NCBI RefSeq assembly: GCF_000002235.5
Contig: NW_022145601.1
Span: forward strand, 5,026,322 to 5,090,321
Source: Strongylocentrotus purpuratus
Lineage: Eukaryota > Echinodermata > Echinoidea > Camarodonta > Strongylocentrotidae
Length of the DNA: 64,000 nt
Direction: 5' to 3'
Below the pieces are notes generated by a model, which was not told where the DNA came from, made no database searches, and was given only the letters and a program-made list of their open reading frames with translations. A program made the translations under genes and the position numbers. This document shows, in pieces, positions 12,511 to 24,500 of the stretch (position 1 is its first letter; every line of letters starts with the position of its first letter).

Positions 12511-13511
12511 GAGACGACGTTCAGGGGATGGAATACACAAACCCATTCAAACGGTTTGTCTCCCACGCTCATGCGCGTGTGGTATACTACGGGACTCTAT
12601 TATTATGCTAATCTATTGATTGCAAAGCATTACAATAGCATCCCCAAAACAGAATAAAAATATAGACGATGGGAACCGTCGAGGAGGCGAGAAATTGTTC
12701 TGGTTCAGTAGCTACAGTTATGAATGGAAGACAGTAAATTCAGATATGCAGAATAATTCCCTTAAATAAAGTCAGAAGTCGTGTGAAAATATTAGTTTTC
12801 TTTAAAAAGTAAATTTGCTTCATGAAAAAAGAAATCGGCTTTATGTTCTGGACATCGACTTGACACCTCATTTTATGAAATGTAATTGATTTAGCTCTGT
12901 CCATTATTGATATATTTGCCGCACAAATTAACATGAGAGAATGAAAAAAAAAAATTTAAATGATAATAAAGAAGGAAGAAGAAACTTGACGAAATAAAGA
13001 GGGGATCCGTTGGATCGCTACCCGACGGATATCACCTAAAACTAAATGATGTGTCAAGTGTCGAAATTGTGTCTCAGCAGACAGGGGACAATAATTTGTA
13101 CGATGATGGCGCTCTTCAAAACAATCCTACTTGAACATTGGGTTTTTGTGATCGTATTCTGTGTTTTCATTAAAAGAATTGAATAATGGCATCAGTTCTG
13201 AAATTCCTCCTCTCTTTATTCAAAAGAGAGATTCTAGATAGTAGAAGTGACGTCACTAACCAAAATATATAACCGACTCTTAATTCCTGTGTATTTGAGA
13301 ATCCATCAAGTCTGGGAGTTTCGACATTTTAAAGTTATATAGATGTTTAAGTCAGAATATGTCGGGATTAATCCACCCCCCCCCCCCTTCACCCCCCCCC
13401 CCCCTCCAATGCACCAACTCTGTGTAAAAGAGGTATGAAAGGGATCACTAAGATTTGTATTTATAAATAGTAAAAAATATTAGGCAACGTCTATAGATTT
13501 GTGCGTCACCG
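12511..13511. other. No gene; poly(C) run
   Basis: Nothing is recognised apart from a C-rich run at 13374-13406. Confidence 0.4.
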
Positions 13512-13910
13512 TTAAAGATAAAGGTGAGTTCTGGTCATCCGATTGCATTGTAAAAGAAAAGGTGTGGAATGGATCAGAAAAGGTTGATCATGTAGCATGT
13601 AAGTATTGGTGTGTACTGCAAAGTTCTGGAGTCATCAAAATCATAATAAATTTGGCCCAGTCTTGGTAAGGTAACAGGCACTGTACACAGAGATATGTAT
13701 ATGGGACTACACGCATGGTGTCGGGGCTACTTACCTTGATGTCCTAATCTTTCTATGCTCATTACTCAGCCAGTATGAATTTTTTCTACCAAAATTGTTT
13801 GGCAATTGGCATTTATTTGTAATCTTGAACATTCAATGTATTAGTTTCGTTTGATTCTGTCAAAATTCATTTTCTTTTTTTTTTAAACCAGAACTCACCT
13901 TTATCTTTAA
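13512..13910 (+). repeat. MITE-A, complete copy
   Basis: The inverted repeats AGATAAAGGTGAGTTCTGG and its reverse complement are bounded by TTAA at both ends (13512-13515 and 13907-13910). Length is about 400 bases with no ORF. TTAA at both ends would fit piggyBac-type target duplication. Alternatively TTAA is just the tip of the repeat. Related copies in the window are at 4797, 7370 and 35281. Confidence 0.75.
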
Positions 13911-14334
13911 TAGGGTTCGAATATTGTAATGACGTTTTGCATAGGCCTAAAATTATAAGTCATCTAAATGTGATTTCTAAAGGCGATACAATAGAATATT
14001 GAAATTGAAATTAAAATGAATTGATCCTTGAAACCACAATCAATCATTATCGTCATTCGTTTTACCCCTTAGTACAACTTCTAAATTCCTATGACGTCAT
14101 GTCAATACAACAACACACAAGAACAAACTGAGAAGGAGAAAAGGTACTTGACATTCATTTTTTTTTCTTCATTCTTCTATTAATCAAATTTGTTTTATAA
14201 GCATCAATATATACAACCAAGCTTCACAATAATTTCAGTGATTTTCGCCCCATTTTAGGACAAACAATAATTTTGACATCCAACTAATTATATATGCACT
14301 TTCGTTACGTTTATCGTTATTAATATAACTAATA

Positions 14335-14400
14335 TTATTATCATTATTATAATTATTATCATCATCACCATTATGATTGTTATTTTATTTTTGATCAATG
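14335..14400. repeat. (ATT)/(ATC) triplet-rich stretch
   Basis: Imperfect run of TTA and ATC triplets leading into the palindromic region. No gene. Confidence 0.6.
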
Positions 14401-14468
14401 AAATCTTGTTCAGTGATTGGTCAACATAGCATCACGTGACCAAACATAACATTGCTATGATGTAACCG

Positions 14469-14525
14469 TGACGTCATCCATGGTATAGTGCACTATACCA
14501 TAGCACTATACCATGGATGACGTCA
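14469..14525. repeat. 57-bp palindrome capped by TGACGTCA
   Basis: Two perfect 23-base arms with an 11-base loop. Each arm begins or ends with the full cAMP-response-element core TGACGTCA (14469-14476, 14518-14525). A regulatory role is only possible. It may instead be part of a hairpin transposon end. Confidence 0.7.
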
Positions 14526-14664
14526 TATATATGCAATCGATGAAGATCAATGTTCTATCGGTCGCGGTCGCGCCTCTGCGCTGCTCTCACTGCACTCTTC
14601 ACTACTTCAGTGACAGTAAACATTATTATTATCATTATTATTTTTTGGAGGTTGGTTTGAAAAA

Positions 14665-14839
14665 TATAAACAAATATATCATGCACTATTTCAAGCCACT
14701 AGTGAAATTATGGATTCCTCGGCGACATAAATACCATTATTTTCTTCGGGACTACGCCCCTCAGAAAATAGTGCTATTCCTGCTACCTCGATCCATAATT
14801 TCAACTAGAGCCTCTCAGTGCATTATATATTTGTTTATT
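14665..14839. repeat. Imperfect hairpin element
   Basis: Arms of about 50 bases pair with each other: ATAAACAAATATATCATGCA at the left, its complement near 14820-14839. An inner stem forms around AATACCATTATTTTC. It is followed by (ATT)n sequence to about 14960. Probably a small inverted-repeat element. The long plus-strand ORF over this area is low complexity. Confidence 0.55.
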
Positions 14840-15190
14840 ATTATCATTATTGATATTTTTATTATTATCATCATTATTATCACCATCATTATTATTGTTA
14901 TAAATATTATTGTAATTGTCATTGTTTTTGTTGTCGTTGTAGTTATTATTGTTATTATAATTTATTCGGCACTATTACAAATCGAACAAAATACTGGCGG
15001 AGAAACTTTTCTATTTCAGTACCAAATGAAATTCATTCTTTTAACATGCTTAAGTTTTGTACAGAAATTAAATGGTATTATACTGTGGCTATTTTTGCTC
15101 AACGTCATTTGTGTTTGTGTGTTTAATTGACTTATCACAGACGTGCATCATTTAGATATGATTATTTACGTTCGGTGACCAACCTTTAAC

Positions 15191-15307
15191 AGGGACTTTT
15201 AGATTCGCACGAAGACAATAGGCCTATGCTACGATCGACGTCCTGTTAATGCACTGCCGTGAATGGACGTCATACGTATCAGTCCACGCAAATCTAAAAG
15301 TCCCTAA
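15191..15307 (-). repeat. MITE-B hairpin, copy 1
   Basis: A 116-base element with ends AGGGACTTTTAGATT and its complement. It is the reverse-complement orientation of the copies at 23046 and 35027. Confidence 0.75.
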
Positions 15308-17139
15308 TGTCGCCATCCGAACAACGTTACTCAGTTTCGTACCAGGGTCGTCTGAGCATGGACCTATTACGGATGGACATTCAACGTGATTCTTTCTTTG
15401 ATCCAATGATAGTCGCCGCCTTCTGATTATGTGCATCTTAATGAGAACATTCAGCTGTTATAACAACGACTGCGTAAGCATTTTCAGTCATTGACAAAGG
15501 AGCAGTTTCCCTCTCTTGGGTTTTGTTTGGATGGTGTGCTCTGTAAGAGTGTGTCTTAAATAAAAGCATCCTCAATGGGGAGCAGCAAAAATGAAAAGCA
15601 GACGATTTTGGTGATATGAAATGTATTATTACTGATTCGCAAACTTTCGCGCACACCTATGACCTTATAAAACAATTAGAAGGCCACGATCTGTATCAGC
15701 CCTGTGCGTTGTAACTCTGGAATATTATAAAGAAATAGGGGGAAACGGGATTTTAAATAACAACCAAAAAAATCAAAAAATAACCTCAATCTGGTAATAT
15801 CAACATGTTTTTTCCAAAAAAAATACATGTACAGTGCACGGAACAACAATTTCCGATTATAAACCAGAACTGCACATCGATTTTCCATGATTTAAGTGAG
15901 TTATTATCTTCAGAACTGCGCATGAATAGTAACATGTGTAAAATCACTATCTTGATTCTGTCCCAGCTTTTTGCCGGTGACCATGATGAGACAAAACAGA
16001 AGAAACATGTACGGAATGTTATTGAGACGACATTGACGAAGACAATCACAATGAATTCATTAAGAAAACGATGAATGTCCATTCGTAATAGGTCCATGGT
16101 CTGAGCCAGTATTTAGGCGAAGACAGAGAGCTGACCAAGTGTAATAATCTTCACATATTATTCTCAGTGGATATCATCGATTAACACTTTGTAAAAAAAG
16201 CTGCCGAGGTTTACAACTTTATATCTGAACTATATAACAAATTTCCATTTGAACATAAAAAAATCATATTGCAATATCTTAGAAAGAACACATCGTACGA
16301 AAAAGCTCCCAATGTAAAGTATTGACAATTTTGTAAATTTCTACAGTAATTTATATTTTTCAGCGTTTAGAAATCATTCCCACAATATTCTCCGATCTCT
16401 GTGATATATATATAAACTTTCCTACACCAACTTAACTTGGTTTTATTTATTAATAATAATTATGAGAAATAACACCAAAAATAAGATCTAATTTCAACTC
16501 TCGTTGGAACCGAGAAATAAGGACATAGCCGAAACCCTAAATGGAGAAACCTTTATTGCTCCTATGACCATACCCAAAACTAAATATTATTGTGTGAAAA
16601 GGGGGGAAACCATTATTTCCTTCAGATCAGATCAAAGTGTTACGGAATTATATTTCCATTCAGAGAGTTTTCTAATTTCTTTGTTAGTTTTATTCAGGTT
16701 TGTATTTTTCGTCATTCCGTAACAAACCTATTAAAAATTTTAAAGTCTCTAAATTTGATGAATGGTTGATACGACACTCAACTGTTGTAGAGTACCTCAC
16801 CTATAAAGCTGATAGATTATATAACTGTTTTGTAGATTTTATCAAAATGTCGATAATACTCTCTTTAAAAGAAATTCTTGAAATGTCGTTCCGTAACGCT
16901 TGGACCTGCCTTTCAACTTCTTCCGCCTAATTCAACAGGTTACCATCAGAACAGTGGGGTTAATAGTCCTGAAATATTGGATTGCACAATAGAAGACAAA
17001 AACAACAACTATTTTCCTTTAGAAAAGATGTCAATATGATATGAATACACGCGCTTAAAGATTTTCTTTCCAATTAATAATGAAGGGCGAAATTGATGCC
17101 ACCAGTACAAATGAACTTCATTTTCTTCTATCTCTTGCT
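15308..17139. other. No gene recognised
   Basis: AT-rich sequence beyond the 3' end of the galactosyltransferase gene. No exon, family repeat or RNA gene was identified. Confidence 0.4.
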
Positions 17140-17385
17140 CCTGTTCTCTTCTTCTTATCTTCTTCTTCTTCTCCTCCTCCTCCGTCACCTCCTCACAACT
17201 TCCTCTCATCCTTCTTGTTCTTTTTATTTTTTTGGTTTGTTGTTGTTGCTCTTCTTCTTCTTCTCTTCTTTTCTGTCCTCTTCTCCTCCCTTTCTTCTCT
17301 TTGTCATTTTCCTTCTTCTTTCATTCTTCTTTCCTTCTCCTCCTCCTCCACCTCTTTCCTTTTCTACGTCCTCTTTTTATTCTTT
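17140..17385. repeat. Pyrimidine-rich (CTT)n tract
   Basis: Long CT/CTT/CTCC tract downstream of the galactosyltransferase stop. It reads as GAA/GGA purine sequence on the gene strand. The hydrophobic or Ser-rich ORFs on the plus strand are repeat artefacts. Confidence 0.8.
17376..17381 (-). promoter_or_regulatory. Candidate poly(A) signal AATAAA
   Basis: On the minus strand AATAAA lies about 220 bases beyond the galactosyltransferase stop codon (17601-17603), inside the purine-rich tract. A second candidate is near 17223. Confidence 0.4.
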
Positions 17386-17600
17386 AATACGTTCACACCA
17401 ACGATCATTAAGGCATACCTCAAATCGCTCCGATAAGTTCGATTTTACGGAGATGCGGGCGACCCACTGAATACATCTCCGAGATGAAGGATTTGAATGA
17501 CAAGGACCAAGATGGCGCCCACTGTTTTCGCTTTTCAATGAGCTCAATCAATGTTTGCATTGTACTTTAGTGTCATCACATCATAGATGCACTCTTCTTG

Positions 17601-18018
17601 CTATAACACCTCCATTTCTAAATGTGGAGCGGTGCCAGTTCTCTTGTTCTCCTTTCGCTCCTTCTCGATCTCCTGCCGTCGTCGTATCACCGCTTCTCTT
17701 CTCTCAATTTCCATCTCATCGAGGGGTTCGTTGGGTTGTATCTTATTAGCTTGAGCGACGGGCGAGTGCGGGTATGGCTGTTTCCGCCGGGCCACAGCAG
17801 CTTTAAGCGGATGCGGAACCCTCGCGGATTCGGAATCGATCGGCTCATCGTCTTCGGTTCGGAAGGCATCCATCAAGGGTCCAGCGCACTTGGTCCATTC
17901 GTCTTTCCAGGGGAGTTCGTGGATATCGACTGAAATCTTGGTGAATAGAGGAGTCAAATCGATGTTTGGTTCTTCGTAGTTTATGCTCTTCAGGCCATCT
18001 GATTTCATGCGTTCCATG
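17601..18018 (-). CDS. B4GALT-like exon 7 (last, residues 326-464)
   Basis: Acceptor ctccattttag|C completes Arg326 with the preceding CG. It starts MERMKSDGLKSINY, matching the family's C-terminal 'DGLNxLxY' segment, and reaches ISVDI at 354-358. The rest to TAG is a non-family extension: Pro-rich, then Glu/Arg-rich. Confidence 0.9.
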
Positions 18019-21000
18019 CTAAAATGGAGAAGACAAATCCTGGGTAAAAGAAAGAGGAAGAGACAAAAAGTAGTCATACCATCAATGCCTTTGAAATGAT
18101 TTCCTCTGCGTGAATTACAAATGAAATCAGCCAGCCACTCCACATAAACCCTCACCTTTTTTAAGCTGCAGGATGAGGCAATTCGGAAAAAGCAATCAGG
18201 TCACAAGTCACAAGCACAAAGCCGCGGCATCTTATTATTGGGGGGGGGTATTATGATGCAAAGTGTAATAAGCTTTACATTTATGTTTCACAGAGCTAAG
18301 TGAATACGCGCAGTTGCGACTCATTTACACGGAAACAAGTTTAAGTCTAACTTCCAGTGTGAGTTTCTATCTTGTGTCATATCTTGAGTTTGAGTTTTGA
18401 TTTTTAACGTGACTCACCTTTCCCTTTTCATCTGATTTTCTGTTAAGGTTTGTGTCTGAGCTTGTGTTTGGTTTGAGTCTAGCCTACAGCATGATTCTCA
18501 ATCTTGTAGGTTGAGTTTGAATTTTGATTTCGGACGTAACTCATCGTTTCATTTTCATCTCCTTTTGTGTTTAGGTATGTGTCTGAGCTTGAGTTTGGTT
18601 TTAGTCTAGCCATCAACGTGAGTCTCATCTTATGTAGTAGATTGAGGTTAAATTTTGATTTCGGACGTAATAACTCACCGTTTCATTTTCATCTCCTTTT
18701 GTGTTTAGGTTTGTGTCTGAGCTTTAGTTTGGTTCGATTCTAACCTTCATTGTGAGTTTCAATCTTGTGTCATATCTTGAGTCTGAGTTTTGAATTTGAA
18801 CTTGACTCACCGTTCCCTTTTCATCTACTTTTGTGTTAGTCCGTGTCTGAGTTTTAGTGTTTAGATTGAGTTTCAATCTTGTGTAGCATCTTAAGTTTGA
18901 GTATTGATTTCGGACGAGACTTACCGTTGCTTGTTCATCACCTTTTTTTCTCCGTGGTGATTTATGGTGTTGTAGAATCCAAATGATCCTACAGGTCTGC
19001 TTCGAGGGTATCCCTTCTGTTGTATCCGCCTGTACATATCATCATCCTCACCACCCCACCCCCAGTACATGTTGGAGAAGCCGTTCACACTGTGCATCTG
19101 TGATTTCGTCAGGCCGGTGACTCCACCGAAAAGATCCGGGTAGAGAATACTAGTTTAGAGATTGAAGAGAGAAGAAGTGAGACGGGCATAAGTATTATTG
19201 ATCTTGAGTTAATTTATGGATTCTGTGAGTTTAAGGAGACGAAACAAACAGTTGCGTACTTAAAAGCACACACATGCTTTCTTAGCAGTCAGGTTAAACA
19301 ACCCACCCAACCATAGATGGACGGGAGATGGACCGGCGGATTTAAGCAGTTAAACTGGGTATCACTCGTCTCGGCTCATCGTAAGACTCAAGATAGAACA
19401 CTTTGGAGAAACAAACATCAACAGGGTCACAAATAGTCAGCATTCACTCAAAGTACCACTACGACGACGACGTGTCTGACAGTGAAGTCTAGAAAGTAAA
19501 CGGGTTTCCCTGCATAATGTGAATTCTAGGACACTACTTGCGTTTAAATTTCACAGGTAGGACATATACGTGACATATTCATAATTTCTGCTAAGTTCTA
19601 CAGAATGTGATGTCGGCTGCAAAAGGGATACACTACATTTAAGGCACAGCAAATAAAGTGCCCTCATCGTTCAATTCGTGACAGTGGGTAAAAAAAGGCA
19701 CAGGGTAAATAATCTATAGTCAAACCTGCAGCTGTTGATGCTATATATCTTTAAGAAGTGCTGTGGATACACCTATATGTTAGCCATTTGAAAGGCATCT
19801 TTACATAACTAATCCTTTGTGAGTATTTAAGATAATTTGACCCACAGCATTATTTTTAATAAAAAATACATATCGACAACATGTTGATATTGGACAATCT
19901 TCCCCATGTAATTTATTAACATTGACTAGCACTGAACAATGAGGGCTCTATATTCACTGTGCATTGTTCGCTTTTTTCCGAGTATTTGCATGTTCTCGGT
20001 TTTCCTAAGGTCTGTCTGACTGACTTACGTGTATCCCCAGATGTCGTCGCCAGATATGAAATGTCGTGGCATGAAGTCGCAACCGTAGTAGTTGTTGACG
20101 TTGAGGGCTAAGTGGTCGACGTCGTGGAAAACGAAGCAGTCGTATCGGGTGAGCTTCAGGGCTTCGAGGAAACCGACGTTGAGTAGCATCGCCCGGTTGA
20201 AACTCATGTTATTATTCTAAAGGGGGAGACATACAATGTACTCGCGTCTGTTTGGAGCCAAAAGTGTGTTCACTCCAGGGGCGGATCTAGCTTTTTGCAA
20301 AGGGGGGGGGTCGACCCAGTGGCGTATCCAGGATTTTCTCAGAGGGAGGGGGGGCGAAATTTTAAAATCGCGCCGACCAATATCCCCCCCCCCCCTTGAT
20401 CCGCCCCTGTACTCATACGGAGAGAACACACTTCTGGCTCTGATGAGATTAGATTTCAGTTTTAAGTATAGTTTGATTTCCATATTTCACATCACCGTCA
20501 CTAAATGAAATGGGATCATACATGTACATCATAATGTAGGAGTCAAATACAATACTTTGTCGCATACATCAAATAGAGAGAGAGAAATACAAACCCAGAT
20601 CATATTATAATTTACTTAAGGTACATAAAGCAAATTTGGGGCGAAATATGAAGGAAACTCGTGAAAAGCAGGGCTCGTATAATATAGATAGATTTCGTGA
20701 TGTAATTATGAGATAAGAAAGATTCATATCTTTGTTTCCTGTACAGCTTTACCAACTCCAGATGCTAAGATTTGTGTTTGCATATTGTATAATCTAAATA
20801 CTGATGCAAATATGTTGGCAAAAAATAGACCTCGATAACAAATTAATAAAACGACTGGTGAACCTCCCTAATATTTTTATTAGTTTTATTCGACTTCGCT
20901 TATGTAGGACTATTACTTGGATAAAATAAAAAGAAAATGCAATAAATTTTCAATAGTTGATTGTATTTTACCACGGTTCCCCACATAAAAAAAATCCTCT

Positions 21001-21522
21001 GTGTGCCCATGCCTTGAGCCATAATGCATGGCCGTCCAGAGGATTTTTTATGTTGGGGACTGGGGTAAAATGCAATAAATTATTGAAGATTAATTGCATT
21101 TTCCTTGTTTTTTTTTTTAATTTATGGAAACTGCCCCCTACCGTAGCCCCCGCTGCGTACAGTCATGGTTCAGTGACAAAGCAATGGCCTCGTAACTGTG
21201 AGGCCCCAGGATCAAAACCGTGTCGATGCGCTATATAATTAGTGCCCTTTTGTTGGGCATTAATCCTCATTACTGTCATTCAGTGGCGGATCCAGGGGGG
21301 GGGGGGCCCCGGGGGGCCCGGGCCCCCCCCCCCCTTGAGAAAAAAATCATGTAAAATCACGTGATTTTTACCTTTTTGGGGGTTGGACCCCCCCCCCCCC
21401 CCCCCCCCCCCCCCCTGGCGCTCAAGGGGGGGTGCAAATTGGGGGGGTGCGAATTTTTGGCCGGCGCGTTTTTCAAATTTTCGGGAGCAAAAAAAAAAAA
21501 AAAAAAAAAAGATGTGCTCTGT

Positions 21523-21564
<42 letters not shown>

Positions 21565-24500
21565 ACTGAGCGACTTTTCGGCCGGCGCGATTTTCAAATT
21601 TTCGGGAGCAAAAAAAAAAAAAAAAGTTGGGCCCCCTCCCCTAAGAAATCCTGGATCCGCGCCTGCTGTCATTTATGACTTAAGGGCATAGGTCCCCAAG
21701 TTGATAAGCATAGTAGCATATACATGCTTTAGGAGTCACGCATAACACACATAACACACCGAGGGATGATCCTAGAATTTCTTGTTGTCGCGGGCAGCGT
21801 TGCCTGCGAGTTCCAAGATTTCGGGTGTTCTTATAGATGAAACCTTGACTTGGAATGATCATTTACACCAAGTTACAATGTGCATTTCCAAAAGTATTGG
21901 AATAATCTCCAAGTTAAAGTTTCTTCTACCCCATGCAACCTTATTCCTTCTATATAATTCGCTAGTTCTCCCGTATATAACATATTGTAATAGCGTATGG
22001 GCAAATTGTGATTCGACAAAAATTAATTCTATTTTCAACCTGCAAAAGAAAGCCACACGTATTTGTACAGGTTCGCATTTCTTAGCTCACACTGATCCTT
22101 TATTCTATAAACTTAAAACACTAAAAAATTTCGATCTGAACACTACTCAAGTAGCAGTTATTATGTTTAAGTACATTAATAATCTGCTTCCACCATCCTT
22201 TGATAACATGTTTAGGTTTAATAATTCCGTTCATTCATACTCTACTCGCATATCTGGAAACTTCCATCTTACAAACCCCAAATTATCAATAACACACAAA
22301 TCTGTTAGACATTCTGGCCCGGACATTTGGAATGATTTACCCGACAACATAAAGTCTTGTTCAACCATCTACTCCTTAAAAGCTACACTTAAACGACAAA
22401 TAATACAATCATATGCTCCCCTCTCTTTAAATAAGTATAACAAAACCGTGACTTATTTATTCTTTATCATGCAACTGCTCACTGCACCTGCAATTGCACC
22501 GCACCCTCTTGATCACTCAGTTTTTCGAAGAGAGTTATGTCGCCAATTCTTTTTACGAGGCCGCCATCCATCTCCAGCCTAACCGCTCACGATGGTGGTC
22601 TCCTGCGTTCCAAATTACCTCTCTAATTTATTGAAAATATTTCATTTTTCTTATGTTATTGTATGCTTCGTACATGTTTATCGAATGATATAATTGTACA
22701 TGATTTTTCATTCAATTACTTTTGTAAACATTGTATTCATTGTATTTGTTATTGTTCGAAATTTTGTACTTTAACTTTGAATTTGTATATTTTTGAACGC
22801 AGAAATAAAATCAATCAAACAAACAAACAAACATTAGCAAATTATTATTCAATAAAATCTGAGAATGTATACTATTATCTAGATCTATTATTTTTAAATT
22901 ATTTTTAAAATAATTCCATAAATTGGGGTAAAACAAAAATATTCCAACCTTATGAACATCAAACCGGGATGGGGGCGCATATCAGCTGTCTGACATATAA
23001 GACAAAGTAATCGCCAAAATGACAACCACTGGCGACCGATAATAATAGGGACTTTTAGATTTGCGTGGACTGATACGTGTGACGTCCATTGAAGGCAGTG
23101 CATTAAAAGGACGTCGATCGTAGCATAGACCTATTGTCTTCGTGCGAATCTAAAAGTCCCTAATATCAAAAGAAGTCCGATAGAAGCGCATGCATGGAGA
23201 CCCATTATATTATAATACGGTATGTGCTGTACAAGAACGGCATATTAATGATATTTTAACGAATGTTAGCTAATGTTAATGTAAATGTATGCGTATTCGT
23301 TTATCAGTTGGTGAATATGAGATGCAATTAACCACCACCGTTATGAGTATAAACTGACTTAGTTTTTGTTTTTCGATTATTCATAATTTTGCCGTTTGAG
23401 TATTTGTGTTTTATGAGGTGCAGGAGGGTCAACATTAAACAATGTAGAATCTTCTCGCCTTATATCATTGGTTCTAGTATACCTACCCCCTGGACATCCA
23501 TCCCCGGGTAACCACACCCAGTCAACTTACCCCTAGGACAACCACCCACTAGGGAAACTACCCTCTAGGACGACTAACCCCTAGGACAACTACCACCCGG
23601 ACAACTACCCTCTAGGACGACTACCCTCTATGAGTCTAGGGCAAACACCCTCTAGGACGACTACCCTCTAGGGCAACCACCCTCTAGGGCAACCACCCTC
23701 TTGGGCAAGTACCCTCTAGGGCAACCACCCTCTAGGACAACTACCACCCGGACAACTACCCCCAAGGACAACTACACGCGGAAAACTAACCCCCGGACAA
23801 CTACCCCCAGACAACTACCCCCTACGACAACCATCCTCTAGGACAACTACCCCCGGACAACTATCCTAGGGTAGTTGTCTGGGGAGGTAGTTGTCCGGGG
23901 GGAAGTTGTCCGGGGGTAGTTGTCCTAGGAGTAGTTGACCGGGGGAAGTTGTCCGGGGTAGTTGTCCTAGGGGTAATTTGTCCTAGGGGGTAGTTGTCCT
24001 GGAGAGTAGTCGTCCTAGATGGTGGTTGCCCTAAACAGAAGTTGTTCTTGGGGGTAAATGTCCTAGGGGTAGTTGACTGGGGGTGGTTATCCGGGGGTGG
24101 ATGTCCAGGGGTAAGTGTCCGGATACGTATATCATTATTATATTTTTCTCCACCTAAGACATAACCTTAGTGGATTACCTGTTCGACAACGAAGATGGAG
24201 AATTCTAGTTGTTGGGTCTTCAAGAGTGGGATCATGTGGCGAAGAAAGATGGCAAGATGGCCGATTCGATCTCGAAATGGCACCACAACCGCAACCTAAT
24301 GAATGAGGAATATAAAGGGCATGGTCTATTGTAAAGTAATAAATGAATAAATGAATTTATTTATTAATTAATGAATGTACTAATAAATAACTAGATGAAT
24401 AGATAACGTAACGAGTGCATAAATGAATAAATGAACAAATAAGCAAAAATATTTAATTAATTAATTTATAAAAAAATTAAAAATTATTAAATTTTTAAAA

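Noticed and set aside
12201-12657. Ser/Leu-rich and Arg/Glu-rich ORFs on both strands
   Set aside because: They are translations of the (GA)n microsatellite.
14513-15130. 205-codon plus-strand ORF
   Set aside because: Most of it is Ile/Val/Tyr from ATT triplets and an inverted-repeat element. No coding bias or domain.
17080-17470. Hydrophobic and Ser-rich ORFs on the plus strand
   Set aside because: Products of the CTT/CTCC tract beyond the galactosyltransferase stop.
21280-21691. Poly-glycine and poly-proline ORFs
   Set aside because: They come from G and C homopolymers inside a hAT-like MITE.
22894-23103. Minus-strand ORF considered as the missing galactosyltransferase exon (PIII motif)
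   Set aside because: It runs into MITE-B and lacks the VPFRDR pattern. The true exon was found at 24179-24295.
23480-24122. Possible CRISPR array
   Set aside because: Units are 15-18 bases, irregular and without unique spacers, the arrays are opposed, and the genome is eukaryotic.
24115-24306. Plus-strand ORF of 63 codons
   Set aside because: Antisense shadow of galactosyltransferase exon 4.
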